This document shows positions 44,036 through 56,369 of a DNA stretch of 64,000 bases, in pieces. The stretch comes from Macrostomum hystrix. Taxonomy: Eukaryota > Platyhelminthes > Macrostomidae. The stretch covers positions 310,001 through 374,000 of the forward strand of contig CATNEN010000032.1 in the NCBI GenBank assembly GCA_950097015.1, read 5' to 3'. The translations under genes were made by a program, and so were the position numbers. A model generated the notes under the pieces. The model saw only the letters and a list, made by a program, of their open reading frames with translations, was not told the origin of the DNA and did no database searches. Position 1 is the stretch's first letter. Each line of letters opens with the position of its first letter.

Positions 44036-46337
44036 ATGCCAAGAAATCTTGTGAGCGAGGACACAATGAGCAGCAATAGTTTGCCAGAGCCACAGCTCCT
44101 GGCTGAGTGGTGCCACCAGCAGCAGCAGCTGCAGCAGGAGGGGCCGTTATCATCCGAATTGTCATGGAACTTTACCCCAGCAACAGCTCAGCAACTAGTC
44201 TTGCCGCCAGTCTCTACCTGTTATTATCGCTCACCTACGGAATCGGATGATGTGCAAGTTAGTCTCAACTCGATGACCCCAGATCACCCAACAGTGCTGC
44301 ATCAGTGCTCAACCTCTGCCGTCTCTAGCGAGCTGGTCAAGCCGCCTTACTCCTACATCGCTCTGATCTCTATGGCCATAACTGCCCAACCGGACCACAG
44401 AGCCACTCTGAGCGGCATCTACCAGTTCATCAAGGACCGGTTTGTGCCAGATCACATCGAGTATTAGATTACAAGTATTAGAATAAGTTTTTATACAGCC
44501 CCAGAGCATATCGTTAGTGCTACTTGGTGCAGACGGTTCTCAATAAATCTTCCATAATTTTTTACCTTGGGTCCGCAACGAGGACTGCTTATAAACTGTT
44601 TGTTATAGAATAAGGCTCTTCGCAAATGCTCTCCTAAACTGACCCCTATAGCCCAGTTTGACTGAAGCACCTCACACCTTTCATTGGCCCTTGGTGAGTG
44701 TTAGGTATCGCAGCGTCTTCATTAGGAGTGTTGAAAGGCGTCAATTCTGACAGGTGGCCCGGCTGTCCAGACCAATTCGTTTAATATTTTCTATAAAGCG
44801 AGAGAATAAAAGAGAAGAAAGGCTCAAGCCTCATCGTGCTCAAGTGGACCCATTGGTTGCTGCTCATTCCATGGGGTTCTATCTGTGTCTGCAAATATTG
44901 CAAAATTACCCACCATTCTGCTTGTGCAATTATTGCGAATATCGTTTGAAAAAAGACCGCTCTTAATTAGTTAATTATATCTGGACTGCAAATGAGTGGA
45001 TTAACTATTTTTTAGCTTTTTTCCACTGAGCATACTTCGTGATAATCGTCCGATTTTAATGTGCGAGAGCGTCCGTAAATTATTTGAAAGGGGTCCGTGG
45101 CAAAGCGGTTAACGCGTTTGCAACTCGCATCCAAGGTCCTGAGCTCGAGTCCGCGGCGAGGCCACATTCATTTGGGGCGCAGCCGACGAGAGAAGGCTTG
45201 GTGGTTGTCGTGCAATTTGCGCCCTTAAGGGCCAACCTCCAAGGAACACTGCCTGGCGATGAGAAAGTCAGGGCAGGTGTACACACCTGTGTGAGTGTGT
45301 GCCTGTGTGCAGTATCTGTGCGTATGTGCTCAGGAGTCAGCGAAATGGGCAGAATTGCCTCCACGCTGGCTGCGGGTCTAGTGTCACCAACTGATGTGCC
45401 ATAGCCCACAGCACTCCTGCAAATCTTATTATTAATTATGTACATAATTAATTAATAACAAGTAGACTTGTGGCGTGAGGTGGTTTTTTATATGGCTGAG
45501 AGAACAATAGGAGAAATGTACATCGGATTTTCAACTTGCCAACCCTCGACCTAAAAATCGAATCCAGCTTCCCATACTACCGCGAGAACAAGCAGGGCTG
45601 GCAGAACTCCATCAGACACAACTTGTCGCTGAACGAGTGTTTTGTGAAGGTGCCCCGCAGTGGATCGTCAACTCCCGCTGACAGCGGCGGACGGCCCGGT
45701 AAGGGCAGCTACTGGACGCTGGACCCGGGGGCCTACAATATGTTCGACAATGGCAGCTACCTACGAAGACGTAAGAGATTCAAAAGACAGCGTCTGCAGG
45801 ATCGGGACGAGGAGCAAGGATCGCTATTAAAGCAGGTACGAAACTTGCTCGGTTAGGATAGGCTCTTGTTAGAGAAATTTAGTTAAAGTTTTTTCATTGC
45901 CACGAACCATTTTGTAGGAAAAAACATCATCAGCAGACGTTTCTGAGACGCCTTCGTTGACAATCGACGCGCCATCAACAGCTTCGGGCGCCATCGCTGA
46001 AAGCTTCAACGAAAAAAATATTCAACAGGTAACTTCTCAACTGCCAGATTATCAGTCGCATCAGCAGTCAGACTCAGCATCAGCAACCAGCATCGTCCAG
46101 CATCTGGACCACGACATAAATGAAGCGAAATTGCAGTACCAACACCACCAATTTTACTACTACCAAGCACAGCCGCTAGTGCAGCAGCAACCGCATGAAC
46201 TGCAGCCCCAACACACTCTCGAACTTGATGCAAGCTACTACAGTTCTTACTACCCTTATGGCACAATGGTCGCAGTCAGGGATCAGAATGACCTAAGTGC
46301 CAATTGCATGTACTCGTTAATGCCGATGAATGGGTGA
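44036..46337 (+). CDS. Forkhead transcription factor, FoxC-like, 3 exons
   Basis: Exons 44036-44439, 45568-45835 and 45918-46337 give 363 aa. Joining GACCG|GTTTGT to ATCCAG|CTTCCC restores [12 protein letters not shown]. The forkhead domain spans residues about 102-208: [63 protein letters not shown], then [18 protein letters not shown]. The [23 protein letters not shown] and YNMF combination is closest to FoxC (FoxL1 and FoxD share parts), so class is likely but not proven. A 10-12-residue Ser/Gly/Pro insertion ([12 protein letters not shown]) lies between VPR and PGKG, in wing 1. Flanks are Gln/His/Tyr-rich, as in activation domains. FoxC factors regulate mesoderm genes in other animals. 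Intron 1 splits the DNA-binding domain and carries a SINE. Confidence 0.87.
45090..45437 (+). mobile_element. SINE family A copy 4
   Basis: Head ggggtccgtggcaaagcggt, B box gagctcgagtccgcgg, body and tail cttattattaattatg. It lies sense-oriented inside intron 1 of the forkhead gene; the splice sites are not within its ends. Confidence 0.88.
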
Positions 46338-47835
46338 TCCCCCCACTCGCTATACCACGTATATGAGCACTATAATCTAACACTAGAACAAAATCCCCAC
46401 GATTTATAACAGATTTCGAATATAATTTTGTGGCATAAGTATTGCAAGACAATGTGGTACAATATTGGCTTGTATAAATCGTATGAAATGAATATTTAGC
46501 CCTAACATCAGGTTCATAATACTGAATTAACTACGCGCAGTTAGTTGGAATCTGCAGCGATCTCCTTTGGTTTGTATATAGATCTAGCTTTTAGTCCAAG
46601 ATTTATAACATGATTTGGTTCGGTACTAGCTGCTTGTAATTAAATGTCAATCTGCCATTTTGTCAATCATGCGGAAATAAATTTACCATATATATGAATG
46701 TACAAAATATAATGAAATAAATAAAAACAGCATATTAAATATTGGCTTTTTGTCACTGCGGACTTAGCTTCTAATTCTTTCTTGCATTCAGAAGAGGCGT
46801 AGTTGCTGCGGGTTGGTTAACCCAGCAACAGCTCATTCTAATAATTATTTACTTTCCTTCTTTACTTTCCTTTACTTTTACTTTACATCCCAATGTTTAA
46901 AAAACCTTAATAAAACAAATACATGCTTAATCAGATTTCGTCTTTTTTAATTTGAATTCGATTGTAATCACAAAAATAGCGTTGAACTCACGTATTAAGA
47001 TGTTTCAAATAACGAAAAATATAAGAAGATGAAAATGGAATACAACGCATGAACATAGTCATATAATAATTTGCATCATTGTTCTAGTTTATTTTCCTTT
47101 TTACTACGCTTTCATTAAAAATTTGTAAAAAATTATTAACGTTTCTCGCTTTATTTCGTGTTTTTAAATACAACTGTGCAGCATATTTTTGTACTCGCAG
47201 TCAAAGGTTGACAACTAATAATAAGTAGCGAGTTTTTAACGCACGATAAAAAGGTGAGCTAAAACATTTAAATGTATGTCAGTTGAATATTTTATATTTA
47301 TGACCGTGCTTCTATGTCTAAAGAAACATAAACTGTTCATGGGGTAAAACAGTAGTTAATTTCTTTTTACTCAGTGATTTGCGATCTTGTCTTCTGAGTT
47401 TGGACTAACTCGAATTGATGGGTCAATTTTTTTAACAGATGCATTGCAAGGGGAAATGAGCTTTAGAGTTGCTAGTAAATTTTTTAATTTAACCTAATGA
47501 CAAGTGGCATTTTAATTTGCTTTTAATTGAACACATTAGACAGAAACAAAAAAGCTCGTTCAAATTAGAAAATTTTGTCTATATAGCATACATTTGATTT
47601 ATTGCTAGTACTGTATAACAAATTGTTTTAGAGCAGTAGTGTTCAGAGACAAAAGCTGGGCATATTACCAGTGCAAAAATATTTACACATTTTCTGTTAA
47701 AATCTGCAAGCACATGGTCTCGAAAATGTATCTATCTAATGTAAATGTGTCTATAAACAAAAATATTTAATATCTACATAAAATATTTTGTGCCAAATAT
47801 TTTTTTTTAAACTCTAATTTCAAGATCTATCATAA
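46338..47835 (+). other. FoxC-like 3' UTR and spacer to TTC39
   Basis: AT-rich sequence without array or SINE. A double hexamer aataaataaa at 46716-46725 is a good polyadenylation candidate for the forkhead gene. Confidence 0.5.
46716..46725 (+). terminator. Candidate polyadenylation signal for forkhead gene
   Basis: Overlapping AATAAA hexamers (aataaataaa) about 380 nt after the stop codon in AT-rich sequence. Confidence 0.45.
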
Positions 47836-50800
47836 ATGGCATCAGCCACGCCAGACGAGTCTGATGAAGCAGATGTAAGAATAAAGTTGCTGATTTTTAA
47901 TTTAGTTAATTATTTGATTGACTACATGTATTTGATTAAATAAATACAAAAATAAATCACAGGCCTTTCAGAACGCTTTTGAGTTCTTGCCTTCGGTCCA
48001 GGCAGAAAGGTTCGTTTCTTTCTATAACTATTTAACGGAAGAATATTGAGCTGATAGAATTTCAATTCATGCTCAAATCACCGAAGAAATATTGCTTCCA
48101 GGAGCCAATCCTCTGATGGAGAATCCGCGCTGGAAGACGAGGAAACAAACAACGAGACCGGGGACAGCGACAATGCGGTGGCTGCACTGCTGCAGTCGAT
48201 TGCTGAAGCCCAAGAGGCCATGGACCTGTTTCTGAATAACCAGTTCGACAAGGCTATTAGTCTGGTGCAACCTCGGTGAGGGTTCAAATTCTAGCTTGTC
48301 GTTAAGGAAGTAATAAAAGTGCTAAGTTGCTAACGAACACTTTGTTAACGAACGAATGAAAAATCATTGAATTGTTCTTTGAGGATCCGAGGTTAAAGCA
48401 CTTTGCAGTAAAAATCTTTCAAGGATGGAAAGGGTTGCAGTTGAAGAATCTGACGGTAGATCGGGTTGCTGTTGAAGAATCTGACGGTAGATCGGGTTGC
48501 AGTTGAAGAATCTGACGGTAGATCGGGTTGCTGTTGATGAATCTGACGGTAGATCGGGTTGCAGTTTAAGAATCTGACGGTAGATCGGGTTGCAGTTGAA
48601 GAATCTGACGGTAGATCGGGTTGCAGTTGAAGAATCTGACGGTAGATCGGGTTGCAGTTGAAGAATCTGACGGTAGATCGGGTTGCAGTTGAAGAATCTG
48701 ACGGTAGATCGGGTTGCAGTTGAAGAATCTGACGGTAGATCGGGTTGCAGTTGAAGAATCTGACTGTAGATCGGGTTGCAGTTGAAGAATCTGACGGTAG
48801 ATCGGGTTACAGTTGAAGAATCTGACGGTAGATCGGGTTGCAGTTGAAGAATCTGACTGTAGATCGGGTTGCAGTTGAAGAATCTGACGGTAGATCGGGT
48901 TGCAGTTGAAGAATCTGACGGTAGATCGGGTTGCAGTTGAAGAATCTGACTGTAGATCGGGTTGCAGTTGAAGAATCTGACGGTAGATCGGGTTGCAGGT
49001 AGAATCAGGTAGAATTGAATTGATTAACTCAACCGAAGTAATCACAACGCCAACCGCAACACCGCAGTGCGGATCAGTCGATGTACCACGCCCTCGTGAA
49101 CTCGGCCCTGTACTACATGCGGGCGGTGCTAACAATGGAGCGCCCCGATCTGGCTCTGGCAGCCGAGGTGGCCAACCGCGCCCTCCGAGTCTGCCACCGC
49201 CGAAGGCGTCGCCGCTTCGCCGTGTTGGCGGCGGTTCGTCCCGAGAGCTTCTCAGATGAGCAGTGCCACGCTGAGCTGTGCTACGCTGAGCTACTGCTCG
49301 AGTCGGCCATCCTAGCCTTCGTACAGGACGAGACAATGGTGTCCTTCCTGAAGGGCGGCCTGCGAGTCCGCGAGTGTCATCAGGTTGGTTCCAGCTAAGG
49401 GCGCTCGACGTGTTTTTTTGGCGCCAAAATCCTGCCCTCGAAATTTGATTACTCAATGATTGACGAAATTCGACGAAAATGTTTCATTCAGTTTGGGAGC
49501 TGTCGTGAAGTAGGCAGTGGGTGTTTAAAATACCCCGTTGTCTTTGTACTGTTAATTAGGGGCGCAGCCGCGGAGAGAAGGTTTGAGTTCTTGTCGTCTA
49601 ATTTGCACCCCAGAGGGCCAACCCCCAAAGCACAATGAAAATGTACATGATGAGATGCCGATGAGAAAGCGTGTGTGTGTTCTCAGTGGTCAGTGGAACG
49701 GGCACAATTGCCTCCTCGCTGTCTAAACGTCGCCTGTCGCCAATTGATTAAACAAAGTGCCGATTGACCACCAAGGACTACTTAAGTAGGACTAAACTAT
49801 AAACAATACTTCAGTCGTCCTTGCCGACCACCCGCAGCTGTACCGGCTCTGTTTCCGGCTGCTGCGCAAGCGCACTTGGTCCAACGAGCGACTGCTGGCT
49901 CAGTTCGAAAGCGGCGCCCGCATGGGTGTCGGCGCCTTCAGCCTGTTCGTCAGCCTGCTGCCGTCCACCGTGCTGCGCCTGCTGCAGTTCATTGGCTTCT
50001 CTGGCGACCGCCGATTCGGTCTCGAGCAGCTGGAGGCGGCTGCACAGGTGGCCAATAGTCTACGGGCGCCGCTGGTCCAACTGTTGCTAGCCGGTTTCCA
50101 TGCCAGTCAGGCGCAGACTATGGGCAGGAAGGACTGCCAGTCCGCTGAGCGCTGGCTGCAGGCCTGCCAGGCCAAATACCCCAACAGCGCCGTGCTGCTC
50201 TACATGCAGGTATGCGCCTCAGGTGCACCCTCTGTCATCCCCTGTGTACAGGCACTAGATTTGCCCAGCAACTTCCCCATCCCACTGTCTCTTCCCCATC
50301 CACTGTCTCTTTCCCATCCACTGTCTCTTTCCCATCCACTGTCTCTTTCCCATCCACTGTCTCTTTCCCATCCCATAGTCTCTTCCCCATCCCATAGTCT
50401 CTTCCCCATCCCATAGTGTCTTCCCATCCCATAGTGTCTTCCCCATCCCACTGTCTCTTCCCCATCCCACTGTCTCTTCCCCATCCCACTGTCTCTTCCC
50501 CATCCCACTGTCTCTTCCCCATCCACTGTCTCTTCCCCATCCCACTGTCTCTTCCCCCATCCACTGTCTCTTCCCCATCCCACTGTCTCTTCCCCATCCC
50601 ACTGTCTCTTCCCCATCCCACTGTCTCTTCCCCATCCCACTGTCTCTTCCCCATCCACTGTCTCTTTCCCATCCACTGTCTCTTCCCCATCCACTGTCTC
50701 TTTCCCATCCACTGTCTCTTTCCCATCCCATAGTCTCTTCCCCATCCCATAGTCTCTTCCCCGTCCCATAGTGTCTTCCCATCCCATAGTGTCTTCCCCA

Positions 50801-53107
50801 TCCCACTGTCTCTTCCCCATCCCACTGTCTCTTCCCCATCCCACTGTCTCTTCCCCATCCCACTGTCTCTTCCCCATCCCACCGTCCTTTCCCCAGGGTC
50901 GTGTCGCAATGCTGCAGGGCCAGCCGGAGGTTGGCTCCGGGTTCCTCGAGCGCAGCGCGACCTCAGCGGGTGCCGAGTGGTCCCAGCTGCGCCTGCTGTG
51001 CGACTGGGAGCTGATGTGGTCTCGAGCCTGCCGGGCTGACTGGCCGGGCGCGCTGACTTTGGCCGAACGTCTGGCGGGCGGCTCAAACTGGAGCAAGGCG
51101 ACAATGGCCTACATCAGGGCCTGCTTTCTCTACCAGGGCCGCTGCGCCGGAAGCGACAGCGCGGTGGCGGACAGTCCAGATGGAGTGGACCAGCAGCTGA
51201 TGCAACAGCTGCAGTCGATGTATGAGCAGGTGAGTGGCGGATCTATAGCGGATCGATTGCTAGCCTATCCAATGGATTGCTAGCCTATCCAAGGGATTGC
51301 TAACCTATCCAATGGATTGCTAGCCTATCCAATGGATTGCTAACCTATCCAATGGATTGCTAACCTATCCAATGGATTGCTAACCTATCCAATGGATTGC
51401 TAACCTATCCAATGGATTGCTAGCCTATCCAATGGATTGTTAACCTATTCAATGGATTGCTAGCCTATCCAATGGATTGCTAACCTATCCAATGGATTGC
51501 TAGCCTATCCAATGGATTGCTAGCCTATCCAATGGATTGTTAACCTATCCAATGGATTGCTAGCCTATCCAATGGATTGCTAGCCTATCCAATGGATTGC
51601 TAGCCTATCCAATGGATTGCTAACCTATTCAATGGATTGCTAGCCTATCCAATGGATTGCGAATCTATTCCTTCGATCGCTAGTTCGATAGCTAATCTAT
51701 GCCTCAATAATCTATATGGATTGCTAATATGTATATATTATTTTTTTGTCCAGGTGCCAAAGCTCTGCCAGCGCCTGGCGGGCCGCACTCTGCCGCTGGA
51801 CAAGTTCGCTGCTAGACGCAGCCAGCGCTGGCTGGAGCAGTCTGGCCGCCTGACCCTGCCCGGCCTCGAGCTGCTGGTGGCCTGGGGAGTCTTTCACCTG
51901 GTCGGCACGGAGCACCTGTCTGGTAGCTTCCTGCCCCTGGTGCAGGCCGAGTCTGACAGACTGGACGCCGAGCAGCGGCGGCAGCAACAGCAGCAGCATC
52001 ACCAGCATGGACACAAGGACCGATTTCCATTCCTGAATGACGATAGAGCCCTGGTGCTACTGCTGAAGGCCATCTGTCTGCGACACCTGGGAAACAGCTG
52101 GGCTTTTCAGGTATTGCAATCCATTCTATTCCTTCACCCATGGGATAGATTAGCAATCCATTCTATTCCTTCACCCATGGGATAGATTAGCAATCCATTC
52201 TATTCCTTCACCCATGGGATAGATTAGCAATCCATTCTATTCCTTCATCCATGGGATAGATTAGCAATTCATTCTATTCCTTCACCCATGTGATAGATTA
52301 GCAATCCATTCTATTCCTTCACCCATGGGATAGATTAGCAATCCATTCTATTCCTTCACCCATGGGATAGATTAGCAATCCCTTCCATTTCTTCACCCAT
52401 GGGATAGATTAGCAATCCATTCTATTCCTTCACCCATGGGATAGATTGGCAATCCATTCTATTCCTTCATCCATGGGATAGATTAGCAATCCATTCTATT
52501 CCTTCACCCATGGGATAGATTAGCAATCCATTCTATTCCTTCACCCATGGGATAGATTAGCAATCCATTCCATTCCTTCACCCATGGGATAGATTAGCAA
52601 TCCCTTCCATTTCTTCACCCATGGGATAGATTAGCAATCCCTTCCATTTCTTCACCCATGGGATAGATTAGCAATCCCTTCCATTTCTTCACCCATGGGA
52701 TAGATTAGCAATCCCTTCCATTTCTTCACCCATGGGATAGATTAGCAATCCATTCTATTCCTTCACCCATGGGATAGATTAGCAATCCATTCTATTCCTT
52801 CACCCATGGGATAGATTAGCAATCCATTCCATTCCTTCAACCATTTAATAGACTTACAATCCAATTTCACCCTCAGTCGGAGCAATGCCTCCTGGAGGTC
52901 ACGGGCCAGCTGGCCAGTCAAGTCCGCCACGACCGTCACTTGCTTGGCTGGGCCTGGCTGGAGCTGGCGGCTCTGCAGGCGGCGTCCGGCCGCTCAGCCG
53001 AGGCGCGGACCAGCTTGGACGCCTGCCGGGCTGTGCGCGGCATCAGCCTGGAGGCGCGCATCCACATGAAGGCGCACGCCATGGCGCAGGAGCTGCGGCC
53101 CGCCTGA
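47836..53107 (+). CDS. Tetratricopeptide repeat protein 39 (TTC39/IML2 family), 8 exons
   Basis: Exons 47836-47874, 47963-48009, 48102-48275, 49068-49383, 49838-50209, 50897-51229, 51754-52110 and 52877-53107 give 622 aa, close to the ~580-610 aa usual for TTC39. Diagnostic motifs in order are AMDLFLNNQFDKAISLVQPR, SMYHALVNSALYYMRAVLTM, SFLKGGLRVRECHQLYRLCF, RMGVGAFSLFVSLLP, LRLLQFIGFSGDRRFGLEQL, RAPLVQLLLAGFH, SQLRLLCDWELMWSRAC, NWSKATMAYIRACFLYQ, LPLDKFAARRSQRW and LELLVAWGVFHLVG. The N-terminal ~70 residues are acidic and poorly conserved. TTC39 proteins are TPR solenoids; mammalian TTC39B influences lipid metabolism. Which paralogue (A, B or C) this is cannot be told. The ATG at 47836 opens a 13-codon exon that splices cleanly. 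Introns 3, 5, 6 and 7 are filled by four different tandem arrays; intron 4 has a SINE piece. Confidence 0.9.
48425..49000. repeat. 31-nt minisatellite in TTC39 intron 3, ~18 copies
   Basis: The unit contains ttgaagaatctgacggtaga followed by tcgggttgcag, with a few ctg and tgt variants. It ends about 70 nt before the exon-4 acceptor. Confidence 0.96.
49490..49555 (+). repeat. Dispersed ~65-nt repeat, copy 1
   Basis: gctgtcgtgaagtaggcagt followed by a diverged end (aataccccgttgtcttt) matches 62205-62265. Lies directly before the SINE fragment in TTC39 intron 4. Confidence 0.65.
49559..49775 (+). mobile_element. SINE family A fragment in TTC39 intron 4
   Basis: Starts at ggggcgcagccgcggagaga, without a tRNA head, and follows the family A body (diverged: gcctcctcgctgtctaaacg). 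Confidence 0.72.
50272..50890. repeat. 18-19-nt pyrimidine-rich array in TTC39 intron 5
   Basis: Units cccatcccactgtctcttc, with catccactg and catcccatag variants, about 33 copies. A block of variants around 50280-50440 recurs at about 50655-50800. The array runs to within a few bases of the exon-6 acceptor, so it also supplies the polypyrimidine tract. Confidence 0.96.
51255..51665. repeat. 20-nt minisatellite in TTC39 intron 6, ~20 copies
   Basis: The unit is ggattgctaacctatccaat or ggattgctagcctatccaat. It matches the 37-nt family unit minus 17 nt (the catgggtgaaggaatag part). Many units contain TGCTAAC, which looks like a branch-point consensus. Confidence 0.95.
52115..52850. repeat. 37-nt minisatellite in TTC39 intron 7
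   Basis: About 20 units contain caatccattctattccttc followed by acccatgggatagattag, the reverse complement of the CCDC97-intron family. It begins about six bases after the exon-7 donor and ends about 25 nt before the exon-8 acceptor. Confidence 0.96.
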
Positions 53108-53454
53108 TTGGCGGCTCCGCCGTGCAGGTGTCCCTACGATGATGGAAGTTTACTAAACTCGTCTGTGCCATCGAGTTGAATTGATTTACTTTTTTTAGAG
53201 CTCAAGTGTGTGATAATTTGTTTTTGTGATAAAGCAAACAGCTGCATGACATTTTTTCATTTTTCGTCTCAATTTTTTTTCTTAAATCACACGTGCTTTT
53301 TATCGAATCTCAGCGTTATGCTGCTTGTTTTTACCTTGCTTTTTTACAATCATTAGAGTGGAGACATTGTCCGGACTCGACAGAAAAAAACAAAAACAAA
53401 CTGAACAATTTTAATTTAATACAAAATGGAATGCTTATTTATCCCGTAATTGAA

Positions 53455-54715
53455 AGGATACAACAAATTGCTTATCTATCCCATGGGTGAAGAAATGGAA
53501 TGGATTGCTAATCTATCCCATGGGTGAAGAAATAGAATGGATTGCTAATCTATCCCATGGGTGAAGAAATGGAATGGATTGCTAATCTATCCCATGGGTG
53601 AAGAAATAGAATGGATTGCTAATCTATCCCATGGGTGAAGGAATAGAATGGATTGCTAATCTATCCCATGGGTAAAGGAACAGAATGGATTACTAATCTA
53701 TCCAATGGGTGAAGGAATGGAATGGATTGCTAATCTATCCCATTGGTGAAGGAATGGAATGGATTGCTAATCTATCCCATGGGTGAAGGAATGGAATGGA
53801 TTGCTAATCTATCCCATTGGTGAAGGAATGGAATGGATTGCTAATCTATCCCATGGGTGAAGGAATAGAGTGGATTGCTAATCTATCTCATGGGTGGAGG
53901 AATAGAATGGATTGCTTATCTATCCCATGGGTGAAGGAATAGAATGGATTGCTAATCTATCCCATGGGTGAAGGAATAGAATGGATTGCTAATCTATCCC
54001 ATGGGTGAAGGAATAGAGTGGATTGCTAATCTATCTCATGGGTGGAGGAATAGAATGGATTGCTAATCTATCCCATGGGTGAAGGAATAGAGTGGATTTC
54101 TAATCTATCTCATGGGTGGAGGAATAGAATGGATTGCTAATCTATCCCATGGGTGAAGGAATAGAGTGGATTGCTAATCTATCTCATGGGTGGAGGAATA
54201 GAATGGATTGCTAATCTATCCCATGGGTGAAGGAATAGAGTGGATTGCTAATCTATCTCATGGGTGGAGGAATAGAATGGATTGCTAATCTATCCCATGG
54301 GTGAAGGAATAGAGTGGATTGCTAATCTATCCCATGGGTGAAGGAATAGAATGGATTACTAATCTATCCCATGGTTGGAGGAATAGAATGGATTGCTAAT
54401 CTATCCCATGGGTGAAGATATGGATGGAATGGATTGCTAATCTATCCCATGGTTGGAGGAATAGAATAGATTGCTAATCTATCCCATGGGTGAAGATATG
54501 GATGGAATGGATTGCTAATCTATCCCATGGGTGAAGATATGGATGGAATGGATTGCTAATCTATCCCATGGGTGAAGATATGGTTGGAATGGATTGCTAA
54601 TCTATCCCATGGGTGAAGATATGGATGGAATGGATTGCTAATCTATCCCATGGGTGAAGATATGGATGGAATGGATTGCTAATCTATCCCATGGGTGAGG
54701 TAATAGAATGAATTG
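53455..54715. repeat. 37-43-nt minisatellite downstream of TTC39
   Basis: Same family as the CCDC97 and TTC39 introns, in plus orientation (ggattgctaatctatcccat then gggtgaaggaatagaat). From about 54410 units are longer, with gaagatatggatggaatgg. A two-unit pattern (gaatagag then ggaggaatagaat) repeats around 53870-54300. Confidence 0.96.
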
Positions 54716-54984
54716 CTAAATTGGCCTTTCAATAAAAATATCAAATGTGACAGCTGCTAGCTTGTATTTGCGGTTTGATATTTTGTCGCGCAGAAGTCTA
54801 ACAAAATGTGTATTTAGTTTTACAGTAATCTGTGTAGAGGAACTGCGTCAGTTTTTTATTTTTAATAAATTAGCATTCACATGTGCTGTGTTATTTCTGC
54901 GGAAAACTGTGTGCGGTTCTGTTTAAGTTATTAGGGCTTGATAATTTAAAGAAGTAAATAAAGCAGTAAACTGCTTCTTCGTCT

Positions 54985-56055
54985 AGGTTAATTCAGAGGA
55001 CAGTAGAGTGTGATTCAGAGGACAGTAGAGTGTGATTCAGAGGACAGTAGAGTGTGATTCAGAGGACAGTAGAGTGTGATTCAGAGGACAGTAGAGTGTG
55101 ATTCAGAGGACAGTAGGTGTGATTCAGAGGACAGTAGAGTGTGATTCAGAGGACAGTAGAGTGTGATTCAGAGGACAGTAGGTGTGATTCAGAGCACAGT
55201 AGGTGTGATTCAGAGCACAGTAGGTGTGATTCAGAGCACAGTAGAGTGTGATTCAGAGGACAGAGTGTGATTCAGAGGACAGAGTGTGATTCAGAGGACA
55301 GTAAAGTGTGATTCAGAGGAAAGTAGAGTGTGATTCAGAGGACAGTAGAGTGTGATTCAGAGGACAGTAGAGTGTGATTCAGAGGACAGTAGAGTGTGAT
55401 TCAGAGGACAGAGTGTGATTCAGAGGACAGTAAAGTGTGATTCAGAGGAAAGTAGAGTGTGATTCAGAGGACAGTAGAGTGTGATTCAGAGGACAGTAGA
55501 GTGTGATTCAGAGGACAGTAGAGTGTGATTCAGAGGACAGTAGAGTGTGATTCAGAGGACAGTAGAGTGTGATTCAGAGGACAGTAGAGTGTGATTCAGA
55601 GGACAGTAAAGTGTGATTCAGAGGACAGTAGAGTGTGATTCAGAGGACAGTAAAGTGTGATTCAGAGGAAAGTAGAGTGTGATTCAGAGGACAGTAGAGT
55701 GTGATTCAGAGGACAGTAGAGTGTGATTCAGAGGACAGTAGAGTGTGATTCAGAGGACAGTAGAGTGTGATTTAGAGGACAGTAGAGTGTGATTCAGAGG
55801 ACAGTAGAGTGTGATTCAGAGGACAGTAGAGTGTGATTCAGAGGACAGTAGAGTGTGATTCAGAGGACAGTAGAGTGTGATTCAGAGGACAGTAGAGTGT
55901 GATTCAGAGGACAGTAGAGTGTGATTCAGAGGACAGTAGAGTGTGATTCAGAGGACAGTAGAGTGTGATTCAGAGGACAGTAGAGTGTGATTTAGAGGAC
56001 AGTAGAGTGTGATTCAGAGGACAGTAGAGTGTGATTCAGAGGACAGTAGAGTGAT
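54985..56055. repeat. 22-nt minisatellite, ~49 copies
   Basis: The unit is gattcagaggacagtagagtgt, 22 nt with 18-20-nt variants lacking agtag or ag. Variant strings such as gaggacagagtgtg followed by cagtaaagtgtg recur near 55270 and 55410, showing internal block duplication. Confidence 0.96.
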
Positions 56056-56369
56056 TACACTTGACTAAGCGATATTTTTCGCGAGTTTTATCAATTTCCA
56101 ACTGAAAATTTCTATTTAGAACTGAAATCAGACTATAGGACGAATACAATCAGCAAAATTTATATATTTTAAATAATAACTGAGCATGAAATTATGAGCC
56201 TTGTAGGACAATAACATATCAGTTTGGATATCCGATGATAAACGTTAGATAATGGCAATTGGATTAGACCGTTGATTAGATAGTGGCAGACTAGCTTAAA
56301 TTTATTGGGTTGGACTAGTACTTGTCACTAGATTAATGATGACATAATGGGTAACATAATGGCTGGATG

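Noticed and set aside
50200-51104. Minus-strand ORFs over the TTC39 region
   Set aside because: Antisense readings of the intron-5 array and exon 6; the plus-strand TTC39 exons explain the region.
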